64,000 nucleotides of DNA from Curtobacterium sp. MCSS17_015 (GCF_003234265.2 NZ_CP126256.1:3254983-3318982); one strand, 5' to 3'. Positions 1 to 8,853 are shown, numbered from the stretch's first letter. The notes: generated by a model not told the origin, from the letters alone. Made by a program: numbers and translations.

Positions 1-415
1 GTGCGAGCGGGTGCTTGCGGAACCATTCGAGCAGGGCGCGGGCCCGCGAAGCACCGAACTCGGCATCGCTCGGCCGCTGCGCGGCGAACAGGTCGCTGAA
101 CCCCGGGACCTCGCGCATCAGCGGATCGAGGGGCTGGAACGCCATGGACCAGTCCGGGAAGGACCGCTGCTGCACCGGGTCGTCGCAGAGCACCCGGACG
201 TTGGTGTGCCGCGGGTCGAGCCGGATCTGCTCGAAGCGCTCGTGGACGACGTCGTCCTCGCCCTCGATGATGCCGATGCAGTTGCTGTCGCGGTGCGCGA
301 GCATGCCGGTGATGCCGAGGCGGGTGTTCTTCTCGCGGCCGACCGCCAGGATCTGGGCGAGTTCGGAGTCCGAGATCGGTCGGGTCTGCGTGCTGGTGTA
401 GACGAGTGTGCGCAC
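1..415 (-). CDS. BLUF-domain blue-light sensor (partial, runs off window start)
   Basis: The product has a BLUF fold, the FAD-binding blue-light sensing domain. What is seen: an N-terminal RTLVYTSTQ strand, then GITGMLAHRD, GIIEGEDDVV, RLDPRHTNVRVL and a final FPDWSMAF, in the order and spacing of BLUF proteins. The frame is open for 138 codons up to the window edge, so the C-terminus is missing. The GTG start at 415 is chosen because AGGAAGG lies about 6 nt upstream. No output domain is visible within the part present, so it is probably a short single-domain BLUF protein acting through a partner. It is divergent from the hydrolase gene at 634, with about 220 bp between them. Family assignment is confident; the partner is unknown. 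Confidence 0.85.
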   Translation of the reverse strand, partial: MRTLVYTSTQTRPISDSELAQILAVGREKNTRLGITGMLAHRDSNCIGIIEGEDDVVHERFEQIRLDPRHTNVRVLCDDPVQQRSFPDWSMAFQPLDPLMREVPGFSDLFAAQRPSDAEFGASRARALLEWFRKHPLA

Positions 416-562
416 GGTCGGCCTTCCTGGTCGTGGGCAGGGCGGTGTGCCCTGGGACGAGTCAAGCGCGCGACCGGTGGCGGCACCAGTCCCGTGTTCG
501 GGTCGCGTGGCAGGACGGCGCGGCAGCGCCGGGCCGGAGGCGCGGGGTCCTCGTCCTCCCCC

Positions 563-591
563 GTGACGCCGGGCGCAGGGATCGGTACAGT
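563..591 (+). promoter_or_regulatory. Putative sigma-70 promoter of the DUF1023-lipoprotein operon
   Basis: A GTGACG -35-like hexamer (563-568) is separated by 17 bp from TACAGT (586-591). The predicted transcript would start about 35 nt before the ATG at 634, which has GGGGGAAGG as ribosome binding site. Inferred from spacing and consensus only. Confidence 0.45.
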
Positions 592-633
592 CGGGAGCGT
601 GCGCTCGCGAGGGGGCACAGGGGGAAGGACATC

Positions 634-2595
634 ATGGGGGACATCCAGTACGACGAGGCGACAGCGGACGCGCTCGTGAAGGCATCGACGGCAGCCGCCG
701 AGAAGCTCCGCGGGCAAGCCGCTGGCCGTCGGTCCGCCGTCGAGCAGGGCACGGACGACTTCTCCGGTGCCTACGCGACACGCTTCGAGGAATCGGCGCA
801 GATCGAAGCCGAGGACCGGCCGAAGCTCGCGTCCGTGCTCGACGACCTGGGCGACCAGGTGAACGAGGTGACCGCAGCGGCGAAGCGGGAACGGGAGCGT
901 CAGGCCGACCTGGCCGCATGGCAGGTCCGGCAGGACGAGCGGGAGCGCAAGGCCGCGGAGTCTCCCCTCGGCGTCTTCGAGGTGCCCGCGGGCATGGGGT
1001 TCGACTTCAAGCCGTCCGACACGCCCATCGCACCGCCGGCCATCTCGGCGTCGTTCTCGGCACGAGGGCGGACCCGCACCGGGGACGGGACGTCCGGGGG
1101 AAAGAGTTCTGCCGACCCCGACCACCTGCGGTCCTTCGCGACCGCCTACCGTGCGCTGGACCGGGGCGCCGCCGAGGAGTTGAGCACGCTGCGGAGTGCG
1201 TGGCACGGCTTCACGGGGTCGTGCGGATGGGCGCGGATCGAGTCCGCCACCTTCCTGACCGGGTTCGATCGGCTGCTCGAGGAGAACGGCGAGGACGCCG
1301 CGTGGGCGGAACGCATCGCCGAAGCGTTCGAGCGCGCGGGCGGCCACGGTTCGCTCTCGAACGCGACGCTGGACGTCTCCGCTGCCGCCGAGCTCCCGGC
1401 GGCCTTCGAGAAGATGCTGGATCCTGACCTCTCCCCGGCGGAGGTCGCGGAACTCTGGGCGAAGCTCGGCTACTCGAAGGCCGACGAGAACGACCTGAAG
1501 GCCCTGCCCATCCCGGTGCTCAGTCGGCTCGGGAACCTGGAGGGCGTGGACTACTGGGCGCGGGACACGGCCAACCAGGTCGTCCTTGAGACACGCATCA
1601 CCGAAGCGGCGGAACAGGTCGAGGCGCTGAAGACGACGATCGCGTACGACAACGGAGCTGCATACCTCCGCGCCTCGACGAACCTCGACGCGCTCCGCGA
1701 CATCGACGACGCGCTGGACAAGCGCAAGAACCAGGGCGATCGGTACCTGATCTCGCTGACCGAGGACGTGCCGCCACTCGCAGCAGTCTCGATCGGCGAC
1801 CTCGACTCTGCGGACAATGTGACCTGGGCCGTGCCCGGGATGGGCTCGGAAACGACCGGGATGCGTGCTTGGACCACTTCCGCGCAGCACATCTACGACC
1901 AACAGGCCGACGGTGGCGCGGAGGACCGCGCCGTCATCGCTTGGATGGGCTACAAAGCACCGCCCGTCCCAGTGATGTCGGGCAGCCTCGACTTCGGCGT
2001 CCTCACCAACGGCGCTGCGGAACCAGGTGGTGACAACCTCGCGACGTCGATCCGTGGTCTGGATGCAGTCCGTGCCGGGGATGAGATGCCGACCACGAAC
2101 GTCGTGGCACATTCCTACGGCTCGACCACCGCGGCCTTCGGCCTGACACAGCCCGGCGTCCATGTCGACACGTTCACGACGATCGGCTCTGCCGGTATCC
2201 CGAACTCGATCCCCGAGGCCGACGACCTCCACGCCACCCACGTCTACGCGGGGCAAGCCCGCAATGTCTGGGCAGTGCCCGGCGACGAGAAGGGCGACCA
2301 GTGGGCCGGATCTGGACGGCTCAGCCCCGTCCACAACATCGACCCGACGTCGAGCGAGTTCGGAGCCACCGCGTTCGGCGCCGACGGTGTCGCTGGCGTC
2401 GATGAGCTGAAGGGCGTGAAGGACCATGGCGTCAGCACGCCCGACGGTGAGGGGTACCTCGATCCCGGTACGGAGTCGTTGACGAACGTCGGCTTCGCGA
2501 CCACCGGACAACCGGAGCGGATGACTGAGTTCGTGCCCAAGGGGCTGACCGACTTCGAGCAATCCATGCTGGACCAGATGATGAGAGCACCGTGA
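634..2595 (+). CDS. DUF1023 (alpha/beta hydrolase) protein with N-terminal helical domain
   Basis: This 653-residue protein starts at ATG 634 after a GGGGGAAGG site. Residues ~1-115 are charged, helical and heptad-like, reminiscent of the N-terminal targeting part of WXG100/ESX-type secreted proteins, although no clear WXG is seen. A middle region of unknown function follows. The last ~250 residues match the DUF1023/Abhydrolase_8 family: WMGYKAPPVP, then the nucleophile elbow NVVAHSYGS (Ser near 493) and a late HNID that could hold the catalytic His. There is no signal peptide, so any export would need a leaderless route such as type VII secretion. The TGA overlaps the start of a lipoprotein gene (GTGA), so it is translationally coupled to a set of three paralogous lipoproteins. 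Substrate unknown; lipase or esterase activity is an inference from the fold. Confidence 0.8.
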   Translation: MGDIQYDEATADALVKASTAAAEKLRGQAAGRRSAVEQGTDDFSGAYATRFEESAQIEAEDRPKLASVLDDLGDQVNEVTAAAKRERERQADLAAWQVRQDERERKAAESPLGVFEVPAGMGFDFKPSDTPIAPPAISASFSARGRTRTGDGTSGGKSSADPDHLRSFATAYRALDRGAAEELSTLRSAWHGFTGSCGWARIESATFLTGFDRLLEENGEDAAWAERIAEAFERAGGHGSLSNATLDVSAAAELPAAFEKMLDPDLSPAEVAELWAKLGYSKADENDLKALPIPVLSRLGNLEGVDYWARDTANQVVLETRITEAAEQVEALKTTIAYDNGAAYLRASTNLDALRDIDDALDKRKNQGDRYLISLTEDVPPLAAVSIGDLDSADNVTWAVPGMGSETTGMRAWTTSAQHIYDQQADGGAEDRAVIAWMGYKAPPVPVMSGSLDFGVLTNGAAEPGGDNLATSIRGLDAVRAGDEMPTTNVVAHSYGSTTAAFGLTQPGVHVDTFTTIGSAGIPNSIPEADDLHATHVYAGQARNVWAVPGDEKGDQWAGSGRLSPVHNIDPTSSEFGATAFGADGVAGVDELKGVKDHGVSTPDGEGYLDPGTESLTNVGFATTGQPERMTEFVPKGLTDFEQSMLDQMMRAP

Positions 2596-3119
2596 GCATG
2601 CCCCCACGCCAAGATCGACCAAGCCGCATCGGTATCGCAGCCTTGATCGCGGTCTCCGCGATGCTCAGCATCACCGGCTGCGGCACCAGCACCAGCACCA
2701 GCACCAGCACAGGAGGCACCACCGTGGAACCCGCCACTGTCGAGAAGGACGTCGTCGACATCGTCGAACGGTCCGCCGCCGTCGTCGGGGGCACCTGGAA
2801 GGTCTACAGCGGGCCTTCCGTGGAGGCCTGCGGCGAGGGAGCCGAGGACAGAGCTCGGTACGTCTACATCATGGAACGAACCGGCACGGAGGGCACCGCC
2901 CCGAAGACAGATGTCCAGACCATGCAGGACTTCTGGGACGGTGAGGGCATCACGACCACCCCGTACCGAAGCGGTGGCAGCGATCCCCTCCTCGGCATGC
3001 GGGGCAAAGGTGGCCCGACCACGTCCATCGCCTTCAACGCCTACCCACAGCGTTACAGCATCACAGCGGTCTCGGGATGCGCAGACGGCGACGTCAGTGA
3101 TCTGCGGAAGAACGAGTGA
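2592..3119 (+). CDS. Small lipoprotein, copy 1 of 3 tandem paralogs
   Basis: This 175-residue lipoprotein has a positively charged start, a hydrophobic stretch and the lipobox LSITGC (Cys ~30), then a Thr/Ser-rich linker. The mature part carries a block shared with the next two genes: VV(D/E)...VGGxWxxYxGP, a VC/AC, YVYIMER, then PLLG.RG.GGP and a terminal cysteine before GDVSDLR. The GTG start at 2592 overlaps the upstream TGA by 4 nt. It is the most diverged of the three copies. It should be anchored to the outer face of the membrane. Function is unknown; coupling to a leaderless hydrolase gene suggests an immunity or partner role. Confidence 0.8.
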   Translation: MSMPPRQDRPSRIGIAALIAVSAMLSITGCGTSTSTSTSTGGTTVEPATVEKDVVDIVERSAAVVGGTWKVYSGPSVEACGEGAEDRARYVYIMERTGTEGTAPKTDVQTMQDFWDGEGITTTPYRSGGSDPLLGMRGKGGPTTSIAFNAYPQRYSITAVSGCADGDVSDLRKNE

Positions 3120-3631
3120 GCGGGGCCGACCGTCGAACACCAGGCTTCGTGAGGAGCAGCATCAGCGCCGCTCTCGTCCTGACGGCGTCCCTCACCATTG
3201 CCAGCTGTAGTGACAACCCCGGAGGCACCACCGTGAAACCGTCCGATGCGAAGAAGTCGATCGTCGACCTCGTTGAAGAGTCCACCACCGCGGTCGGCGG
3301 CGAGTGGACGCTCTACCGCGGTCCCGCAGCTGAGGTCTGCGAGCAGCCCGGCGGCGGAGAGGGCGCACACTTCGTCTACATCCTCGAGCGGGAGGGCGCC
3401 GACGGGTCCACACCGGCAGCTGACATCAGCACCGTCGAGGAACTCTGGAAGAGCAAGGGGATCACGACAGAGCGCTTCCAGAGCGGGAGCTCGGACCCCT
3501 TGACCGGCGTGAACGGCGTAGGTGGTCCCGTCACCTCGGTGGGCTTCGACGCGTACCCGCAGGGCTACACCATGACCGGCGTGTCGAAGTGCTCGGACGG
3601 CGACGTCAAGGAACTGCGTCGCGAGGAATGA
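3116..3631 (+). CDS. Small lipoprotein, copy 2 of 3 tandem paralogs
   Basis: A 171-residue lipoprotein with lipobox TIASC (Cys ~31). It is very close to the following copy: both have DLVEEST.AVGG.W.LYRGP, EVCEQP, FVYILEREG, ADISTVEELW, KGITTERF and a C-terminal C-S-D-G-D-V. The two cysteines in the mature part are conserved in all three copies and may form a disulfide. The GTG start overlaps the previous stop by 4 nt (GTGA), so the set is translationally coupled. It appears to be a recent duplicate of its neighbour. Confidence 0.8.
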   Translation: MSGADRRTPGFVRSSISAALVLTASLTIASCSDNPGGTTVKPSDAKKSIVDLVEESTTAVGGEWTLYRGPAAEVCEQPGGGEGAHFVYILEREGADGSTPAADISTVEELWKSKGITTERFQSGSSDPLTGVNGVGGPVTSVGFDAYPQGYTMTGVSKCSDGDVKELRREE

Positions 3632-4152
3632 AGGGGATGGGCGTGAGGGTGCTGTGTCGATCGCAGAGCAGGATGACCACCACCGTCGCTCTGGTCCTCG
3701 TGGGTGCGTCACTCGCACTCACCGCTTGTGGGAACGACCCGGCCGGACGCGCCATGACTCCCGAGCGAGCGAGGGACGCCGTCGTCGATCTCGTCGAGGA
3801 GTCGACCGAGGCGGTCGGAGGCGACTGGGTACTCTACCGCGGCCCTGATGCCGAGGTGTGTGAGCAGCCGGACGGGAGGGACGGCGCTCGCTTCGTCTAC
3901 ATCCTCGAGCGGGAGGGCGTGGACGGTACGGCACCTGCAGCTGACATCAGCACCGTCGAGGAGCTCTGGGAGGGCAAGGGCATCACGACGGAGCGCTTCG
4001 TCAGCGGTGGTGTCGACCCACTCACCGGTGTCCGTGGCGGCGGCGGTCCGGTCAACACGATCGGCTTCAACGCCTACCCGCAGCGCTACAGCGTCACCGG
4101 CGTCTCGACGTGCTCCGACGGCGACGTGGCCGAACTGCGACAGGCGGAGTGA
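3628..4152 (+). CDS. Small lipoprotein, copy 3 of 3 tandem paralogs
   Basis: A 174-residue lipoprotein. The ATG at 3628 overlaps the previous stop (ATGA). The N-region is longer than in its paralogs, with the lipobox ALTAC at Cys ~34; an internal GTG or ATG a few codons later could also be the start. The mature domain is nearly identical in motif order to copy 2 (DLVEESTEAVGGDW, YRGPDAEVCEQP, FVYILEREG, ADISTVEELW). It is the last gene of the operon and is followed by a hairpin terminator. Function unknown. Confidence 0.8.
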   Translation: MKGMGVRVLCRSQSRMTTTVALVLVGASLALTACGNDPAGRAMTPERARDAVVDLVEESTEAVGGDWVLYRGPDAEVCEQPDGRDGARFVYILEREGVDGTAPAADISTVEELWEGKGITTERFVSGGVDPLTGVRGGGGPVNTIGFNAYPQRYSVTGVSTCSDGDVAELRQAE

Positions 4153-4197
4153 CGCCCCCCTCCGGCACGCCGCACGGCACCCCACGCTGACCACAGC

Positions 4198-4233
4198 GAG
4201 CAGGGCCGCACCCTCCCGGGTACGACCCTGCTC
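4198..4233. terminator. Bidirectional hairpin between convergent genes
   Basis: GAGCAGGG (4198-4205) pairs with CCCTGCTC (4226-4233). It lies between the lipoprotein operon (+) and the large secreted hydrolase (-) that converge here. There is no strong U tract, which is usual in GC-rich actinobacteria. Confidence 0.6.
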
Positions 4234-4251
4234 GGGGTCAGCTCGCCGACC

Positions 4252-7200
4252 TCACTCGATCCGGCGACGACGACGTGCCACGGTGATCCCCACGCCCGCC
4301 GTCAGCAGCAGGAGTGCCGCGAGCGCAGCCGAACCGATCTCGGCGCCGGTCCAGGCGAGGGACCCGGGACGGTCGGCGATCGAGCCGCCGGTCGAGCCGG
4401 AGCCGGAGCCGCCACCGACGGTGTCGATCGGGCCGTTGCCCGTCCCGCCGCCCGGCGTACCGGCACCCGGGGTACCGGCGCCGGGAGCACCGGCACCGGG
4501 CGTACCCGCACCCGGGCCGGGCGTCGGGCTCGGCGCCACGGGAGCAGCCGCGACCGTGATGACCACCGGGGCGGACGTGGAGGCGTCCGCGGTCTCGGTG
4601 GCCCCGAACACCGCCACCAGCGTGTGGTCGCCGACGCTCAGGCCGTCGGCCAGGGTCAGCGTCGCGACGCCGTCCGTCACCTCGGCGGTGCCGAGGATGG
4701 CGGCAGCGGCACGGGCACGTGCAGCCGGGTCGCCGTCACGGAACGTGACCGTGCCGTCGGTGTCCCGGCCGGTGACCGTGGCGGTCAGGACGACCTCGTC
4801 GCCCTCGACCGGCTCGGTCGGCGTGACGGACAGGACCGTCTCGGTGGGTGCGAGGACCGCGATGGTGACCTGGGCCTCCCGGCCGGAACCGGCACCCTCG
4901 GCGGAGAGGGCGAGTGCACCGAGGTCGGCGTCCTCCGCGACCCGCAGGGTCGAGGTGACCACGCCCGCTGCGTCGGCGACCACCGTGTCGGTGATCGTCG
5001 TACCGGAGCGGAACGTCACGGTCTCGCCGGCGCGGAAGCCCTCGCCGGTGAGCTCGACCGAGCCGCCCGGTGCGACGGTGTCGGCGGACGTTCCGAGCGT
5101 CACCGGGGTGACCGCGCCGGCGCGTTCCGCGCAGACGTCGCCCTGCGCGCCCACGGTCGGCAGCTCGGTCGCCGGTGCCGTGACACCGTCGTCCTCGCGG
5201 ACCGTCAGGTTCGTGAACGCCGTGGCGCCCATGACCGCGTTGCGGGTGTTCGTGACGCTCACCTTGAACGCCGAACTCGGCGTCGCGGAGACCGCGGTGT
5301 TGCCCGCGGTCGGGACGGTGACGGCCTTGCAGGTCTCGCCGGGCGCGAAGGTCACGCGCTCCATGCCGACACCGACCGAACCGGTGGCGGAGCCGAGCAC
5401 GCTGACGTAGCCGGTGATCGGCCGGTCGGAGGCGCGGGACAGGTACACGGCGACGTCGGCGGTGCCGGGGCCGTCACCCTCCTCGACCGTGGTCGGGGCG
5501 ACGTTCACGGTGGTGCGGGTCGCCGCGACGGCGGTGCCGACGCTCGGCGTGTCGAAGGCGAGGTCGGACAGGTACACGCCACCGGTCCCGGTGCCGTCCG
5601 CGCCGACGCCCGCGGTGAAGCGGACCTCGCGGACGTTCGTCAGGTCGACGCCCGTCATCGAAGCCGTGGGGATCGTGAGCTGCTGCAGCACGATCTTGTT
5701 GAGCGTGGTGTTCGTGCCGCCCGGCATCCGGTTGACGGCGAGAGGGTTGATCGCCGACGCGGCGGTCGACCAGCTGCCTCCGGAGCCGTCGAGGACCGTG
5801 ATCCGGAAGTCGGTGCCGGTGGGCACGGCTTCGTCGGGAGCGGTCTTCAGCGTCATCTGCGTGCTGCCGGTGACGTTGCGCGCGGAGGCGGGGACGGAGA
5901 CGCGGAGTTCACCGGTGCTCGGCACCGCGGGGTCCGTCGTCGAGGCACCCGTCCAGAGGAACCGCGTGGTGGGGAACGTCGGGACGTTCGGGGCGAACGA
6001 GCCCGGCGTCCAGTGCGGGACCTGGGCCGAGGCCTTCGTCGTGGCGCAGAACGGGTTCGACTGCGGCAGCGTCCGACCGGTCAGGTTGGTGCAGACCGCG
6101 GCCGTGGCACCGCCGACCGTGCGGATGAGCGAGCTCGAGGTCGTGAAGTCGGTGACGAGCTTCGTCGTGGACGAGGGCTGCGCGGCCATGGTGCGGACGT
6201 CGGCGTACGGCGTCGCGGTGGTCGACGGCTTGACCGAACCGTCGAACATCGACTGGAACTGGGTCTCGCCGCCCATCGTCAGGCGGAAGAAGCCGGTCAT
6301 GTAGCTGACGCCGACCTGGTACTGCTGCGCCGCGGTGAGGCGGGTGGGGTTGGTCGTCGAGCAGGTGGACGTGGTGTCGCTCGTCCGCCAGTCGTCGCCC
6401 GTGGCGGCCGGGTACAGGCCCGGGGTCCACACGGTGTTGAAGAAGTTGTGGTTGGCGCCCATCACCCAGACGGCGGACCGGAGCACGTCGTCGTCGAAGG
6501 CGTGCCGGGAGTCGTCGATGAAGTGCTGCCCCTGCTGGTTCGACACGTCGCCGTCGCAGTACGGCAGGAAGACGGACGTCGGGACGTCCGGCAGCGTCAT
6601 GCGGCCGAAGTCGACGGGGGCGAGCGGCAGGACCGCCTCGATGCCGTACGGCTTCGGGAGCGCCTGGTTGAGGGTCGCGGCCGAGACGACGCCCTCACCG
6701 CCGCGGGAGTGACCCATGACACCGACGTGGGTCAGGTCGAACCGGCCCTTCAGCGATGCTGCCGTGACGCCGGAGGCGGCGGCCGGCTGGTCGGCACGGG
6801 TGGTCGCGCGGACGAGTGCGTCGTCGAGCGTGCGGGTCGTGGTCGTGCTCGGGGCGGCGTCGGTCGCGGTGGTGACGTCGTCGTACGAGACGGCTGCACC
6901 GGCGTCGGCCTTGCCGAGCATCTCGAGCGTGTCGAGGACGAGCTGGCCCCGGGCCTCGGCGCCGTAGTCGAGCGCGAGCTGGTTGTCGTTCGAGTTCACG
7001 GCATTGGCGGCGATCGACACGACGTTGTAGCCGCGGGTCGCGAGTGCGCGCGCGGTGCCCTCGTAGCCGAGGTACGAGCGGACGTTCATCTGCGTGGGAC
7101 CGCAGGGCCAGCGCAGCGGGTTCGCGCCGGTGCCCGAGCAGGAGGTGTGCCGACCGTGCAGCAGCACGACCGTCGGTCGCTGCCCGGCCGCGCTGGTCAG

Positions 7201-7773
7201 GTACATCTTGCCCGTGAGCTCGCCGCGGATGCCGCCGATCGCCGCGAGCGGGACCGCCTGGTCACCGAAGTCGTACTCGGCCTCGGTCACCGTGAAGGCG
7301 CCGGGGGTCGAGGGGTCCTCCACCGCGGCGGCGGTCGCGAGCGACTTCATCTGCCGATTGAGCGTCCGGTTCTCCGGGACGGGCGGGGTGACGGGCGCGG
7401 TCGTCGTCTCGGTCGCCTTGTCCTCGTCCCCGCTCGACCACGCCTTGGTGACGTCGCTCGCGTCGGCGACGGACCGGTCCGCGGTGAGGACCTGGAGCGT
7501 CTTCCCGTCGGCCGACTCGGTCGCGAAGCCGATGGGTTCGCCGTCGACGACGAGCGTGGGTGCGTCGTCGACCATCGGCAGCGGCTCGTCCAGGTCGAGG
7601 GACACCAGGTAGCCGCCGGGGGTGGTGGTCACGTCCCAGTCGCTGCCGGAGGCGACGACCGGGTCAGGGGTGGGCGCCGCGAACGCAGGGACTGCGGTCA
7701 GGGCGAGGGCGGGAGTCAGCGTGGCGGTGATCGCCAGGGCGGCGAGCCGACTCCGGGACAGGGATCTGGACAA
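4252..7773 (-). CDS. Large secreted cell-wall-anchored alpha/beta hydrolase (LAWTG)
   Basis: This 1173-residue protein starts at TTG 7773, preceded by GAGGAG. A signal peptide (~1-32) ends in AFA. A hydrolase domain (~150-620) shows VVLLHGRHTSCSG, the nucleophile elbow GVMGHSRGG (Ser ~356), LPYCDGD as a possible acid and GANHNFF as a possible catalytic His. A Calx-beta-like domain follows (VEEGDGPGTADVAVYLSRAS), then two Ig-like/Big_3 domains (GFRAGETVTF; TPTEPVEGDEVVLTATVTG) and a Pro/Gly/Thr-rich wall-spanning linker with repeated PGAGTPGAG units. The C-terminus is LAWTG, a hydrophobic segment and Arg-rich tail, the sorting signal type used by class E sortases. Likely a surface esterase or lipase; substrate unknown. 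Confidence 0.82.
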   Translation of the reverse strand: MSRSLSRSRLAALAITATLTPALALTAVPAFAAPTPDPVVASGSDWDVTTTPGGYLVSLDLDEPLPMVDDAPTLVVDGEPIGFATESADGKTLQVLTADRSVADASDVTKAWSSGDEDKATETTTAPVTPPVPENRTLNRQMKSLATAAAVEDPSTPGAFTVTEAEYDFGDQAVPLAAIGGIRGELTGKMYLTSAAGQRPTVVLLHGRHTSCSGTGANPLRWPCGPTQMNVRSYLGYEGTARALATRGYNVVSIAANAVNSNDNQLALDYGAEARGQLVLDTLEMLGKADAGAAVSYDDVTTATDAAPSTTTTRTLDDALVRATTRADQPAAASGVTAASLKGRFDLTHVGVMGHSRGGEGVVSAATLNQALPKPYGIEAVLPLAPVDFGRMTLPDVPTSVFLPYCDGDVSNQQGQHFIDDSRHAFDDDVLRSAVWVMGANHNFFNTVWTPGLYPAATGDDWRTSDTTSTCSTTNPTRLTAAQQYQVGVSYMTGFFRLTMGGETQFQSMFDGSVKPSTTATPYADVRTMAAQPSSTTKLVTDFTTSSSLIRTVGGATAAVCTNLTGRTLPQSNPFCATTKASAQVPHWTPGSFAPNVPTFPTTRFLWTGASTTDPAVPSTGELRVSVPASARNVTGSTQMTLKTAPDEAVPTGTDFRITVLDGSGGSWSTAASAINPLAVNRMPGGTNTTLNKIVLQQLTIPTASMTGVDLTNVREVRFTAGVGADGTGTGGVYLSDLAFDTPSVGTAVAATRTTVNVAPTTVEEGDGPGTADVAVYLSRASDRPITGYVSVLGSATGSVGVGMERVTFAPGETCKAVTVPTAGNTAVSATPSSAFKVSVTNTRNAVMGATAFTNLTVREDDGVTAPATELPTVGAQGDVCAERAGAVTPVTLGTSADTVAPGGSVELTGEGFRAGETVTFRSGTTITDTVVADAAGVVTSTLRVAEDADLGALALSAEGAGSGREAQVTIAVLAPTETVLSVTPTEPVEGDEVVLTATVTGRDTDGTVTFRDGDPAARARAAAAILGTAEVTDGVATLTLADGLSVGDHTLVAVFGATETADASTSAPVVITVAAAPVAPSPTPGPGAGTPGAGAPGAGTPGAGTPGGGTGNGPIDTVGGGSGSGSTGGSIADRPGSLAWTGAEIGSAALAALLLLTAGVGITVARRRRRIE

Positions 7774-7932
7774 GGGTCTCCTCGAGTGAAGGGGTTCTCA
7801 GAGGAAGCTTCGAGGCACCTCGGGATCCGCTGGGCTCGGGAAACGGGGTCGTAACGAACAGTTGACGGCCGGGAAACACTGCACGTGTCGCTCAGCCGGA
7901 GAACGCAGGCGACCGTCCGGACGGGCTGGCGG

Positions 7933-8853
7933 TCAGGGCGCCACGAGGAGCGCGTCGGTCTCCTCCGCCGTCGGCGCCGTCGCCGGGCCCGGCCTGGTCA
8001 CCGCGAGCGCCGCCGCCGCGTTCGCACGCCGGACCGCGTCCTGGAGGCCCGCCCCACGTCCCAGCGCCGCCACCAGCACGCCGGCGTGCGCGTCACCCGC
8101 ACCGTTGGTGTCGACCGCCACGACGGGGAACCCGGGGACCAGGACCGGCGCGCTGCCGTCCTCGACCACCCAACAGCCGTCGGCTCCGTCCCGCACCAGC
8201 GCGGTGCCCCGCGCTGCCGCTGCGACGGCGGTGGCCGCCTCGGCGAGGGTGGCCGACGTCGGGGACATGAGGCGGGCCTCCCGGCTGTTGGCACTGACCA
8301 CGTCGGACCGGGCGGACACGGCCGACAGGGTCGACGCCGGCAGGGTGTCGACCAGCGGTGACGGGTCGAAGACGACCCGGACCGACGGCGGGACGGTCTC
8401 GAGCCAGTCCGTGATCGCCGCTCCGTTGACCGGGTGGGCGAGGCCGTAGCCGGAGACGAACACGACGTCGTCGTCACGCAGCTCGACGCGGTCGAGGTCG
8501 GTGCGGGTGAGCTGCCCCTCCGCGCCGACGCTCGTGACGAAGGTGCGCTCGGTGGTGGCGTCGACGAGGGCCACGCAGTACCCGCTGTCGACGTCGGCGA
8601 GGCCGGGCTGCACGACGGTGACGCCCGAGTCGGCGAGGGCCCGGCGGACGACGTCCCCGAACGGGCCGGTGCCGTACTGCCCGGCGAAGACGACCTCCAT
8701 GCCGTCGCGACGGGCGGCGACCATGGTGTTGAGGCCGCCGCCGGCGGTGATCTCCGACGCGTCCGCGATGACGTCCCCGCCCGGCTCGGGCAGCGCGTCG
8801 ATGCGCATCACGATGTCGACGATGACGTTGCCGACCGAGACGAGGCGGCCCAT
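7933..8853 (-). CDS. PfkB-family (ribokinase-like) sugar/nucleoside kinase
   Basis: A 306-residue PfkB kinase. Seen: N-terminal GNVIVDIVMRIDALPEPGGD, the GGGLNTMVAARR motif, and C-terminal DTNGAGDAHAGVL (DTxGAGD, catalytic Asp). The ATG at 8853 overlaps the permease stop (ATGA), and it is the last gene of a four-gene operon with a GntR regulator, an ADP-ribosylglycohydrolase and an NCS1 permease. The set resembles E. coli yegW-yegU-yegT-yegV, where the kinase is YegV. Likely phosphorylates a ribosyl product or nucleoside released by the glycohydrolase; the exact substrate is not deducible. Confidence 0.88.
   Translation of the reverse strand: MGRLVSVGNVIVDIVMRIDALPEPGGDVIADASEITAGGGLNTMVAARRDGMEVVFAGQYGTGPFGDVVRRALADSGVTVVQPGLADVDSGYCVALVDATTERTFVTSVGAEGQLTRTDLDRVELRDDDVVFVSGYGLAHPVNGAAITDWLETVPPSVRVVFDPSPLVDTLPASTLSAVSARSDVVSANSREARLMSPTSATLAEAATAVAAAARGTALVRDGADGCWVVEDGSAPVLVPGFPVVAVDTNGAGDAHAGVLVAALGRGAGLQDAVRRANAAAALAVTRPGPATAPTAEETDALLVAP

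Noticed and set aside
118..2622. 834-codon open frame on the minus strand
   Set aside because: It is antisense to the DUF1023 gene and lipoprotein start, is rich in Arg/Val/Gly/Asp as expected for a mirror frame in high-GC DNA, and shows no domain.
4624..7854. 1076-codon open frame on the plus strand
   Set aside because: Mirror frame of the secreted hydrolase; composition is Gly/Arg/Asp/Val repetitive and it has no ribosome binding site or family.
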